From contig NZ_JAAMQZ010000038.1 of assembly GCF_013522825.1 (NCBI RefSeq), positions 1-43,875 of the forward strand: a stretch of 43,875 bases of DNA, given 5' to 3'. Positions within the stretch are counted from its first letter, which is position 1; every line of letters starts with the position of its first letter. The notes beneath the pieces are model-generated. The model saw only the letters and a program-made list of their open reading frames with translations. It was not told where the DNA came from and did no database searches. Below are positions 1 through 7,475 of this stretch, in pieces. Source of the stretch: Stutzerimonas stutzeri (lineage in GTDB: Bacteria > Pseudomonadota > Gammaproteobacteria > Pseudomonadales > Pseudomonadaceae). A program made the translations under genes and the position numbers.

Positions 1-8
1 CCGGTTGA

Positions 9-123
9 GTGGCCGGATGGCCGTGGAATCAGTGGCCGGATGCGCGTGGAATGGGTGGCCGGATCAGCGTGGAATCGGTGGTCAGATGCTCATGGAATGG
101 GTGGCCAGATGACCGTGGAATCC
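9..123. repeat. Five tandem 23-bp repeats, probable end of an IS21-type element
   Basis: Five copies start at 9, 32, 55, 78 and 101, exactly 23 bp apart. Each begins GTGGCCGGAT or a one- to two-base variant and carries CGTGGAAT in its second half. IS21-family elements have multiple copies of a transposase-binding sequence at their ends, and arrays of this look occur beside istAB genes in Pseudomonas. No transposase gene is inside the window, so the IS assignment is inference; the repeat array itself is directly visible. Confidence 0.6.
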
Positions 124-156
124 GCAAGAGTTTCTTCTTCATGTCGTCCAGGAGGG

Positions 157-801
157 CTAACCCTCCTCCTCCAAGCGGTTGATTTCGGCAATTACGCCCT
201 GCATGTTTTCGATCGCAATTTCGGCGGCTTTCCGGGCCTTGCCGAACAGTGATTCCTTTCCTTCAAGCAGGGAGTCGAGGCGGTTGTTCTCGCGCCGGAG
301 CTGCTTAGCAATGGCATCAAAGTCTTCACCCTCAGGGGGTTTCTTGCCCTGGAGCTTGAGTTCCATGGCTTCGGACTGCTTCAGCATCAGATCGCGAACA
401 ACGGTACGCTGAGTCGCGCTTTTTTCGTCGAACCCATTGATGCTTTCGAAAACCTTCACGGCCGCTTTCACACTGGACAAGGCTTTGGTGCCTACTTCGG
501 ACTTCCCTGCCTTGGTTTGAGTGGCTGCCTTCTCAGTATTCACGCCAGATGCACCATTGCTGCTCGAGGGAGCATTGTCACCTCCCGCCTGGCCGCCGGC
601 GGCCTCGGCTGTCTTCTCTTCGGTGCAACCTTCAGCCATCTGCTGAGAAATACTCGCCGCCCCATCCGGAGCATCCGGAGCATCCGGAGCATCGTTCGTA
701 GCATCTGAATCATCAGCCGAAGAATTGGACGCGGAGCCACCCTCGCCACCGAAGAGGTTCGGGCCAAAATCCATTATTGTGTCGTCCTGAGGTGTTTGCA
801 T
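157..801 (-). CDS. Hypothetical acidic plasmid protein with C-terminal coiled coil
   Basis: This 214-residue protein is not recognised. Its first 100 residues are low-complexity, rich in Asp, Ser, Ala and Gly, and include a DAPDAPDAPDG run encoded by 9-bp tandem repeats near 665-692. The second half is charged and predicted helical (residues about 115-214), with a likely coiled coil ending in Leu-Glu-rich sequence. No signal peptide or membrane segment is seen. It lies 65 bp downstream of the ParB-like gene on the same strand, so it may be co-transcribed with it. A role as a partner of that DNA-binding protein is only a guess. Start at 801 is preceded by AAAGGAGTA. Confidence 0.7.
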   Translation of the reverse strand: MQTPQDDTIMDFGPNLFGGEGGSASNSSADDSDATNDAPDAPDAPDGAASISQQMAEGCTEEKTAEAAGGQAGGDNAPSSSNGASGVNTEKAATQTKAGKSEVGTKALSSVKAAVKVFESINGFDEKSATQRTVVRDLMLKQSEAMELKLQGKKPPEGEDFDAIAKQLRRENNRLDSLLEGKESLFGKARKAAEIAIENMQGVIAEINRLEEEG

Positions 802-866
802 GTGGGGTACTCCTTTTCTGTTCGGGCTTTAACCTATGAAATCACCCTTCCAAAAAATCCCAACCC

Positions 867-1898
867 TCACGTCTCCTCAGCGTATCTGGCCTGCATTTTT
901 GCCTTCACCCGATTCTCCAGCCTCTTTGCTACGTCCACAACAAACGCAAGGAACTGAAGATCGAGGCCTTCCTCAACCTCATTCATGATGTCGTCGGCAA
1001 CGCCCTCAGCTTCTCGACCAAACTGCATTCCTGCATCAGCCATTTCGAACAGTAGCTGAGCCGCTGGCTTTCTCTCCGAGGTATAGAAAATGTCCGACTC
1101 TTGCTCGATCGCGGCTATTTGGTTAGCCGGCGCTTCGTGTGCTGAATCAGCATCTTCATCATCGTCAAGCGGCACCGGCGGTGGCAGGTGACTGCTTTTT
1201 TCTGGGGGCGGAAGTGACTTATTGGACAACGCAGGTTTCGCTCTGCCCTCCTCTCTCATGTCCTTCGCGGCCTTACGTATTGCCTTAGGCCCGCGGCTAC
1301 ACAACTCTTGCTGAGCCTCTTTCTCGAGCTTAGCCACCTGTTCCGCGGCGGATACGCTCACTTCACCAGATTTGACAGCATCTAACAGCTCTTTGGTGCC
1401 GTCCCGGACAACCTTGCAGGCAGAAGACACAGAGCGTGGGCTGATACCCAGGACTTTGGCTGCCTCCTCAATAGCCATCTTTGCGGCTTCCAACTCCTGC
1501 CCGGCTGCTTTCTCCAGGTCAACAGTGATAGCGCTGTTCCCACGCAGTGAGGACAGCTCGGCAGCGATCAAAGCCCGTTGTGCTACGGTGAGCTGCCGGC
1601 GGTAGAGGTTCAAAGAGAGGACGTAACCCAGGGCATCATCTCCTGTGTATTCCTCTGTTCGTGGTTCGATCAGCAGATCCTTGCAAACGCGATATCGGTT
1701 ACGCCCATCAAGGATCTTTCCTTCATAGAGAACGATCGGTGCACGCTGTCCGTTGGTATCGATATCTTCAAGCAGGGCTTCGTAGTCATCACCGATGATT
1801 AGCGGAAAAAGCTGAGCGTAATCGTGAAACGCCAAATCATAGCTTTGCATAAGCAGCTTCTCGTTCCGGGTTTTATCAAGGAACGATAAGTCGAACAC
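867..1898 (-). CDS. ParB-like nuclease-fold/HTH protein
   Basis: This 343-residue protein has a ParB/Srx-type N-terminal domain: residues about 35-75 contain a conserved-looking region ending LDGRNRYRVC, which corresponds to the GGERR region of ParB but has DGRNR instead. A helix-turn-helix follows around residues 130-165 (AIEEAAKVLGISPRSVSSA). The rest is charged and proline-rich. The family binds DNA and often CTP. It is a second ParB-type gene, separate from the parAB module at 3.4-5.8 kb, so it may be a regulator rather than the segregation protein. The start is uncertain: 1898 is a GTG, and an ATG at 1850 would give a 327-residue protein. Confidence 0.7.
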   Translation of the reverse strand: MFDLSFLDKTRNEKLLMQSYDLAFHDYAQLFPLIIGDDYEALLEDIDTNGQRAPIVLYEGKILDGRNRYRVCKDLLIEPRTEEYTGDDALGYVLSLNLYRRQLTVAQRALIAAELSSLRGNSAITVDLEKAAGQELEAAKMAIEEAAKVLGISPRSVSSACKVVRDGTKELLDAVKSGEVSVSAAEQVAKLEKEAQQELCSRGPKAIRKAAKDMREEGRAKPALSNKSLPPPEKSSHLPPPVPLDDDEDADSAHEAPANQIAAIEQESDIFYTSERKPAAQLLFEMADAGMQFGREAEGVADDIMNEVEEGLDLQFLAFVVDVAKRLENRVKAKMQARYAEET

Positions 1899-1978
1899 AT
1901 AAATAAATGACGCCTTTTCAGGTCGTTTTTGCGTCTGAATTTGCGGCCATCTTGCTGGCCTGCCTTCGACATTCGCGC

Positions 1979-2005
1979 AAAAAAAACCCTGCCGTTTAAG
2001 CAGGG
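1979..2005 (-). terminator. Intrinsic terminator, minus strand
   Basis: CCCTGC at 1987-1992 pairs with GCAGGG at 2000-2005, and the minus strand then runs into eight T residues (A tract at 1979-1986 on the plus strand). It lies just downstream of the 65-residue gene and would separate it from the ParB-like gene. Confidence 0.8.
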
Positions 2006-2048
2006 GTTGTGATCTACAGAAGCCTAGGACAATAAATCTAAATCAATA

Positions 2049-2246
2049 TTAAATCTTCTCTTGAAGTTGGCTTATTAATTCCTCGAGAGCTTCCTGATCT
2101 GGTTTGGTGTCAACGAATCTAAGCGACTTGTCTGAAAGGACTTCCATGACGCCCCATTTCAATTCATGTAAATCCTGGCCCGGCTCCGGTGGCGTCTCCC
2201 AGTAGGGAAAGCTTCTGACTACATGAGGCGGCATCTTTGTGATCAT
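2049..2246 (-). CDS. Hypothetical 65-residue protein
   Basis: Small protein, not recognised. It has no signal peptide or membrane segment, and its C-terminus (DQEALEELISQLQEKI) is an amphipathic helix. It is followed directly by the intrinsic terminator at 1979-2005, which supports it as a real transcribed gene. The gene stands alone between two non-coding stretches. Confidence 0.55.
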   Translation of the reverse strand: MITKMPPHVVRSFPYWETPPEPGQDLHELKWGVMEVLSDKSLRFVDTKPDQEALEELISQLQEKI

Positions 2247-2769
2247 GGCTGAATCTCGGTATTTTCTGTCAAGGCAAAGGCTGCATGCTAATCAGTGTAT
2301 AAATATACAGTCCTGCATCACTACACAAAAACGGCGTCAAAGGTTCGTCATCTTTTCAGCTCGTAAACTGGTTGCAGGACGGCAACACCTATAAAAAGTT
2401 GTCTCATAGCACAGCATAAGCTAGGGCCATGTCTACAGCAAACATTAGGCCATCACAGACCATTTAAGGCGTGATAAGTTTCATTAATTTGATGCTTTTT
2501 GAGCTTTTCTGACCGCCGTTAAGCCGACCCGCTCCTACAGAAGGAAAGCGAACTGGCGGTGGTAAAAGCATAGGTTATCGCGGAGATCTATGTGGATCAT
2601 TTCCCGTCCGGAGTATGGGATGGCCCGCGGATAGCCACCCTTTGAGCTTCTGTGCTAAGCCCATCGCGCTCGCCCTACTCTTCGCGCGCGCTCAAACAAC
2701 AAGGGAAGCGAATGAGCTTGTGCGCGCCCTAGATATCGACTCCAATCGGATCTAGGCATTGGCCACGGT
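2247..2769. other. Non-coding plasmid stretch with a short inverted repeat
   Basis: No convincing gene is seen in these 523 bases. Near its right end CCTAGAT (2728-2734) is repeated in inverted form as ATCTAGG (2750-2756), just past the stop of the gene ending at 2770. It has no T tract on either side, so it is a weak terminator or a protein site rather than a classical intrinsic terminator. The left part, 2260-2520, is relatively AT-rich and could hold promoters, but none is clear. Confidence 0.4.
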
Positions 2770-3075
2770 TCATTCGCACTTACTCACTGACACCTTCGGC
2801 CTGAGCCAGCCTTGCTTGCGCACCTCTGCCATCGCCGCTTCCAGCTCAGGAATCGAGGAGATGTCGCAAGACACCGTTGGTTTTTTTCCTTTGCGGTCTG
2901 TGGGCAACTGCAATATGACCTGTTCAGGATCGCTCAGGGAGACCTTGAATTTTATGCTCGGGAGTGCGCTAAAGATGATGCTCGCCTTCGTTAGGTTCAG
3001 CTCGGCTGAAGCCTGCCGCACCTCACCTTCGTGCTCATACGCCAGTGAGATACGGTGTCTGGTTGAATTGCTCAT
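2770..3075 (-). CDS. Hypothetical 101-residue plasmid protein
   Basis: Not recognised. It looks like a soluble alpha/beta protein with no signal peptide, and a basic C-terminus (WLRPKVSVSKCE). The start ATG at 3075 is preceded by AGGGATTATCT, a good ribosome site of the same form as the upstream gene. Its first 41 bases overlap the end of the 105-residue gene in another frame, which suggests translational coupling of two small proteins in the ParAB-downstream cluster. Confidence 0.6.
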   Translation of the reverse strand: MSNSTRHRISLAYEHEGEVRQASAELNLTKASIIFSALPSIKFKVSLSDPEQVILQLPTDRKGKKPTVSCDISSIPELEAAMAEVRKQGWLRPKVSVSKCE

Positions 3076-3352
3076 AGATAATCCCTGGCGCTTGGTCTGC
3101 GCAAATTTGCGTGACGCTTAATGCTTTGTTTTGAGCCCGCGCCTCGCCTCGGATGAACCGATCCTCGCTGCTCAACATGTGAATCCGCGCAGGGGCCGAA
3201 CACTTCAGCCAGTGCTCTGAAATCACAGAAAACAGCTCGATACGGCTCAGGCCGAGCAAATGCTCAGGCTCAATCTTTGACAGCTGTGCGAGCGCGGTGA
3301 ATCGTGTCTGCGGTTGCACCCTGAGCTCTGGTTGCGCGACTGCGGTTGCCAT
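3035..3352 (-). CDS. Hypothetical 105-residue plasmid protein
   Basis: Not recognised. It is a soluble, mixed-charge protein without membrane segments. The start at 3352 has AGGGATATAT upstream, closely resembling the site of the next gene. It lies 113 bp downstream of parB on the same strand and overlaps the 101-residue gene by 41 bp, so parA, parB and these two small genes may form one transcription unit. No function can be assigned. Confidence 0.55.
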   Translation of the reverse strand: MATAVAQPELRVQPQTRFTALAQLSKIEPEHLLGLSRIELFSVISEHWLKCSAPARIHMLSSEDRFIRGEARAQNKALSVTQICADQAPGIIYEQFNQTPYLTGV

Positions 3353-3465
3353 ATATCCCTATCTCGAAGTCTGAAAACCATATTCTGTCATGGCATTTCG
3401 CCTTCGTGTTCTCGTTTTCTAACCTGTTTCGCGTCTGAAATAATTCATTACAATATTATTGATAA

Positions 3466-4482
3466 TCATTCGTTTGTGATCAGGGAGCGGTCTATGGTCT
3501 TCAAGAAGGCCTCAAACTGTTCAGCCAGCCGCTTCGCGTCGACCGTTTTCTCGCATCGAAATTCGACTTTTTTTCCATCTACACGAACCTTGCCTATCCC
3601 ACTGATTTCTTTATCGGTGAACTTGCCCGGGGTCTTCTGCTGATCACGCGAGGCAACCTCCTTCGCTAACCACCGTAGGGCATGCTCCTGCGTCCATTGA
3701 TGATCGCGCATAGAGGTAACTGCTTGAAGAAGCAACGCCGGCTCGGTGCGACTGAATTCAATGAAGTCCTTTGCCCATTTCCCGCCGATAAGCCCCGGAT
3801 TCGTGTCTAGTATTGCTCGCACTTCCTCTGGCAGATCCATAAGGAGAAGGCATCTGCTAACTATCGAATGGTTGACACCTACTCTGCGCGCGAGAGCACG
3901 AATCGAGCTTTCCTCCCCTGCTCGCATGATCGCGGCATAGGAACGTCCGCGCTCATACTCGGTTAGAGCTTCCTGTCCCTCGTTGTCGGTCAGGGCCAAG
4001 ATCTTCGCCATTGCATCCGTAACGGAGCGCACATAGGCAGTCACAGTTTCCCTGCCGAGCAGCTTGTGAGCACGCCAACGACGCTCACCGCCGATCAACT
4101 CATAAGCTCCATCGCCTACAGGTCGGACCGTCAACGGCTTCACCAACCCAACAGAGGCGATCGAGTTCGCTAGGTCCTCAATAGCTGCTTCGCTGAAGGT
4201 CAAGCGAGGCTGAAAGGGAGATACCCGAATCGAATCGACCTTTACCTCAGCGAGAACGCCGCTGTCACTTGCGGCAACAGACTCATCATTATTAGCTGAT
4301 GCTGGAGCTAACACTGCGCCCGGACTTGGAGCACTGACCTCCTGTTCTGCCCGCTGTGCGGCAAGCATGTCTGCAACGGAAACCCTGAGATTGGGCTCAG
4401 CAATTTCCGTGGGTGGGCGAACCCCCGTGACCCACTGAGGGGGGGCCTTTTTTTGACCTGGGTAATCCTCCGACTTGGCCAT
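3466..4482 (-). CDS. parB: Plasmid partition protein ParB
   Basis: This 338-residue ParB/RepB/Spo0J protein is expected to bind the parS cluster beside it, spread as a CTP-dependent clamp and stimulate ParA. The N-terminal ParB domain includes SPFQPRL, the GLVKPLTVRP segment and the GGERRWRAH nucleotide-binding motif. A helix-turn-helix follows (SIRALARRVGVNHSIVSRCL), then a basic C-terminal region. The start at 4482 is chosen because GGAGGAAAT lies just upstream; an earlier start at 4533 would run into the palindrome cluster. It lies downstream of parA on the same strand with only the parS cluster between them. Confidence 0.9.
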   Translation of the reverse strand: MAKSEDYPGQKKAPPQWVTGVRPPTEIAEPNLRVSVADMLAAQRAEQEVSAPSPGAVLAPASANNDESVAASDSGVLAEVKVDSIRVSPFQPRLTFSEAAIEDLANSIASVGLVKPLTVRPVGDGAYELIGGERRWRAHKLLGRETVTAYVRSVTDAMAKILALTDNEGQEALTEYERGRSYAAIMRAGEESSIRALARRVGVNHSIVSRCLLLMDLPEEVRAILDTNPGLIGGKWAKDFIEFSRTEPALLLQAVTSMRDHQWTQEHALRWLAKEVASRDQQKTPGKFTDKEISGIGKVRVDGKKVEFRCEKTVDAKRLAEQFEAFLKTIDRSLITNE

Positions 4483-4502
4483 ATTTCCTCCGAAACCAAG
4501 TG

Positions 4503-4630
4503 GTGGTGCTCCGAGCACCACTGAAATTCTCAAGTTTTAAGTGGTGCTCCGAGCACCAATATTCTTCGCATACACTGCTGGTGCTCGGAGCACCACTTAA
4601 ATCTAACGGCCCTGGTGCTCCGAGCACCAC
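4503..4630. promoter_or_regulatory. parS: Four parS-like palindromes between parA and parB
   Basis: Four 19-bp palindromes lie at 4503-4521, 4541-4559, 4578-4596 and 4612-4630. The consensus is GTGGTGCTCCGAGCACCAC, with 9-bp arms around one central base; the third copy has the central base in the opposite orientation. Spacing is 38, 37 and 34 bp. Position between parA and parB and copy number fit a centromere bound by this ParB. They could also act as operators controlling parB. The sequence is visible; the binding role is inference. Confidence 0.85.
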
Positions 4631-4635
4631 CTCAA

Positions 4636-5769
4636 TCACTGAGCGGCCAGATCGCGTATTCGTTTCAGCGCCTCACCGAACACGCTGCGCATCGAGTCAA
4701 TCGTTTTGGAAGACGCACCTTTCCAGACAAGCAGGGGAACGCCTTGATCAAGTGCCTTTCCGTAATCCTCGGAGTAATAGAGTTTTTCCTCTGATACCCG
4801 ACCAGGGAAAAGATCGTTTAGGACGACCAGGTTATTGAGGATGCGTTTGCGGTTACGGATGAACATCGTAGGGATAGCAAGCACCCCTGGAGAGCGCCGA
4901 TATGCTTTCGCAAATCGAACCATCCAGTCGTTAAGCCGCATCAGAGCCCTGAACGAAAATTTGTCCATCCGCACGGGGCAGAGGACAAAGTCGCTGGCAA
5001 CGATGGAGTTCTTGGTGAGCCTGGAGGCGGTAGGCGCGTTGTCGAACAAAATCACATCATACGAGGAGATATCGACCCCTGGGATTTCTCCGCTACGCGC
5101 CCGCTCAAGCCACCCGGCATACCAGAAGTCCATGTTGTTTTCGGCATCGAGTGCGACGGCCAGGTCTTCAAGGTACGCATCCGCCGGAATCAGGTGTGGC
5201 CCATTTTCACCGAATGGCTTCTTGACGACCTCCTCGAAAGTCATGGGATCAAAACATCTCACCCGGAGATCTGGACTCAGGAGGCTACCAAAGTGGCCGG
5301 CGACATAGCGATCGGCAGGTATTCCCATTGCCTCGAGATCTGATAGCGCGAGATCGGGATCGTAGCCAAACACGCTGGACGAATCGCCCTGGGGATCGTT
5401 ATCAACGCAAAGCACACGTAGACCTGCAAGCTGAAGGAATACCGCAAAGTTGACTGAGGTTGTCGTCTTTCCAGTACCGCCTTTCTGCACGAACGTCGAA
5501 ATCACAATCTGGCGAGGCAGACCCTTTGCGTAGCCTTTCGCTCGGCGAAGCGCTGCGATGTCAAAAATATCGCGAAGCGTATAAGCCCTCGACGTGACAG
5601 TTCCGCGCGGGACCCGTCGAATTTCGATGCCGTTTTCGTCTTCAATGTCTTTGAGGCGACGGGTGGTAAGGCCGAAGCAGTCGGCCGCGAACTGGGGAGG
5701 GTAGAGGAGGGTGTCGAAGTCGGTGTAATTGACCGTTTCTTCTTCAAACTGCTCGTTTGACTGCTGCAT
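4636..5769 (-). CDS. parA: Plasmid partition ATPase ParA with N-terminal DNA-binding domain
   Basis: This 377-residue ParA (type Ia, large form) is expected to bind DNA non-specifically in the ATP state and move plasmid copies with ParB. It has an N-terminal MerR-like helix-turn-helix (about residues 20-75, ending YTLRDIFDIAALRR) typical of autoregulating ParA proteins. The deviant Walker A motif is QKGGTGKTTTS, followed by the VDNDPQGDSSS motif and the ILFDNAPTASRLT region. The start at 5769 is chosen for the AGGGATTGTC ribosome site; the longer frame begins at 5829. It is followed by the parS cluster and parB. Confidence 0.93.
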   Translation of the reverse strand: MQQSNEQFEEETVNYTDFDTLLYPPQFAADCFGLTTRRLKDIEDENGIEIRRVPRGTVTSRAYTLRDIFDIAALRRAKGYAKGLPRQIVISTFVQKGGTGKTTTSVNFAVFLQLAGLRVLCVDNDPQGDSSSVFGYDPDLALSDLEAMGIPADRYVAGHFGSLLSPDLRVRCFDPMTFEEVVKKPFGENGPHLIPADAYLEDLAVALDAENNMDFWYAGWLERARSGEIPGVDISSYDVILFDNAPTASRLTKNSIVASDFVLCPVRMDKFSFRALMRLNDWMVRFAKAYRRSPGVLAIPTMFIRNRKRILNNLVVLNDLFPGRVSEEKLYYSEDYGKALDQGVPLLVWKGASSKTIDSMRSVFGEALKRIRDLAAQ

Positions 5770-5867
5770 GACAATCCCTGCATTTGCTGAATACAGGGTG
5801 GATGATAATACGTAAAGCCGTATTTTCAAGGCTAAATCACGGTAGGGGTCTTTTTTAGGTTGCTTAT

Positions 5868-5906
5868 CCCGAACTGAAGGCTGCTGGTTCTGCCGGTCAG
5901 TTCGGG
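5868..5906. promoter_or_regulatory. Inverted repeat upstream of parA, possible operator
   Basis: CCCGAACTGA at 5868-5877 is repeated perfectly inverted as TCAGTTCGGG at 5897-5906, about 100 bp upstream of the parA start. There is no adjoining T tract on the strand of the neighbouring minus-strand gene, so an operator for the ParA helix-turn-helix is more likely than a terminator. This is inference from position and symmetry. Confidence 0.5.
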
Positions 5907-5979
5907 TTAATGGCTGTTTTTTAAGTATGGACGCGAACTAGATTTTTCATGGAGAGGGCAGGGCAGTTCTATGATCTGG

Positions 5980-6459
5980 TTAGGCGTACTGTTTTTGAGC
6001 TTGGGTACGTGCGCGTTTGAAGTCAGCGCTGATGTAGTTGACTGTGAATTGAGTGTCTAGGGGATGCGATTCGACAACCACCTCGGTGGTGCCAGAGAAG
6101 AAGGTCACGTTCTCAAAGCCAAGGCCAAATTCATCAGTGCTGATTTGTAGTTGGTTCCTGAAGCTATCTAACACCTCCTCCAGATGGAGCTTGTCAGCCT
6201 TCACCGTAGCGACATCCAGGACCCCTTCAGCGTTAAAGGCCAGCTGGATGTCAGTAACACCATCGAGGTTGACTTCCCACTCTGAAAGGTTCAGTACCGG
6301 CCCGCCGGTGTAGGACGTACCAATCTTGTCAATGATGGTGTAGCGCTGCTGGACGTCTACGATCGTCGTAACGCCTACAGCTAGGCTTACCGGCTCCGGC
6401 GCTATAGCCGCCATGCTGAGCAGATAAGCTGCGACGCCCGCGTAAGCGGCAGTGTTCAT
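5980..6459 (-). CDS. Hypothetical protein, possibly exported
   Basis: This 159-residue protein is not recognised. The first 20 residues (MNTAAYAGVAAYLLSMAAIA) are hydrophobic and could be a signal peptide or membrane anchor. The remainder is rich in beta-forming sequence and acidic residues, without cysteines. A strong ribosome site, GGAGGAACCC, precedes the start. It lies between parA and the plasmid origin on the parA strand. No role in replication or partition can be read from the sequence. Confidence 0.65.
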   Translation of the reverse strand: MNTAAYAGVAAYLLSMAAIAPEPVSLAVGVTTIVDVQQRYTIIDKIGTSYTGGPVLNLSEWEVNLDGVTDIQLAFNAEGVLDVATVKADKLHLEEVLDSFRNQLQISTDEFGLGFENVTFFSGTTEVVVESHPLDTQFTVNYISADFKRARTQAQKQYA

Positions 6460-6707
6460 TGGGTTCCTCCAGGTCGTGTTCGGTTTGGATCATTTTCTCC
6501 TCACCGACCTGGCGGGTGTGCTGCTTTCCAACCGAATTGTCGTCGGAAAAACGGCACTTGGACTCTGAGTCTGCTTTTGGCTTTGGCTCCTCAACCTCAG
6601 AAAAATTAGCTTTCCAGTTTTAAAAGCCTTTTAACTGTTTTTCTCTTGTTGTTCTCTTGTTTTTAAGGGGCTGGAGCCCTAGTGCCACGTGGCTTCCAGA
6701 GGAGCAT

Positions 6708-6871
6708 CGACTACAAATTACGGTATTGCGACTACAGATTCCGGCTTTGCGACTATGGATTCCGGCTGACGCGACTACAGATTCCGGCTATGACGACTAC
6801 AGATTCCGGCCGTTATCCACAGCCTATATGAGGGGGCCTGGGGCTGCGTCTAACGACTACAGATTCCGGCT
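6708..6871 (+). repeat. Origin iterons, cluster A (six copies)
   Basis: Six copies of an 18-bp unit, consensus CGACTACAGATTCCGGCT, start at 6708, 6729, 6750, 6772, 6794 and 6854. The first five are spaced 21-22 bp, about two helical turns, and the first and third copies are diverged. All are on the plus strand. This is the pattern of Rep-binding iterons in Rep_3-type origins. Confidence 0.9.
6813..6821 (+). promoter_or_regulatory. Perfect DnaA box
   Basis: TTATCCACA, the consensus DnaA box, lies between the fifth and sixth iterons of cluster A. Its position inside the origin supports host DnaA recruitment in replication initiation. Confidence 0.85.
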
Positions 6872-6889
6872 GTAGGCTTGTGCGCATAG

Positions 6890-7065
6890 CACGAGTTTGA
6901 GTTTTTAAGGCTCGATTTCAAGCAATTTTGTGTGCTGAATTTGCCAAAGCGGCCTGTGTACGCGGGTGTTGTTTTGTAAGTCGTTGTTTTATAAGAATAT
7001 TTTATTCTTTCCGTCGTTTCTTTGACGTTTCCCCTCGCGTTGCCTTGATTTGGTGTGGAATCGCC
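6890..7065. other. AT-rich stretch of the plasmid origin, probable DNA unwinding region
   Basis: Between the two iteron clusters lies a stretch that is clearly richer in A and T than the surroundings, including AAGAATATTTTATTCTTTC near 6991-7010 and several T runs. No gene is supported here. In iteron origins such a stretch is where the strands first open; that role is inferred from position. Confidence 0.6.
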
Positions 7066-7100
7066 AATAAACAGTCCTGCCTGCCCTTCTCGGAGCCAAT

Positions 7101-7343
7101 CGACTACAGATTACGGCTGCTGTGCTAGCCATTTGCTCGATACGACTACAGATTACGGCTATGCCTAGATGGGCGTTACCAGGCAGCAGTGACGCCCAAT
7201 TCTTTGCTATCGACTACAGATTACGGCTGCGGATCGGAGGTATCGCGCGCCATCGACTACAGATTACGGCTGTTGTACGCGCCGGAGGGGAAGCTAATCG
7301 ACTACATATTACGGCTGCCACCTATCGACTACAGATCCATGCA
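7101..7343 (+). repeat. Origin iterons, cluster B (five full copies and a partial one)
   Basis: Full copies of CGACTACAGATTACGGCT start at 7101, 7143, 7211, 7254 and 7299 (the last has one change), and a partial copy starts at 7326. This cluster differs from cluster A at one position (ATTACGG against ATTCCGG) and has wider, irregular spacing of 42-68 bp. It directly precedes the rep gene. Confidence 0.88.
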
Positions 7344-7425
7344 CCTTCGAGCTATCTGAACAGGTGGTTGGCTGTAAGGCCCATGGTTACTGGAGGTTAG
7401 AGATTAGACGACTCCTGGGTATCGA

Positions 7426-7447
7426 CTACAGAGGAATCTCTCTGTAG
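7426..7447. promoter_or_regulatory. Inverted repeat before rep, probable Rep autoregulation site
   Basis: CTACAGAG (7426-7433) and CTCTGTAG (7440-7447) form perfect 8-bp arms around six bases, 28 bp before the rep start. The left arm is the core of an iteron (ATCGACTACAGA). Rep_3 initiators commonly repress their own gene by binding, as dimers, an inverted repeat that shares part of the iteron. The symmetry is visible and the function is inferred from that family. Confidence 0.7.
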
Positions 7448-7475
7448 GGTTCCGTTATTAATCGTAGGGCCAGAC

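Noticed and set aside
6708..7343. CRISPR array reading of the 18-bp repeats
   Set aside because: Repeats are short, the intervals are irregular or too small for spacers, and a Rep gene and a DnaA box show that they are iterons.
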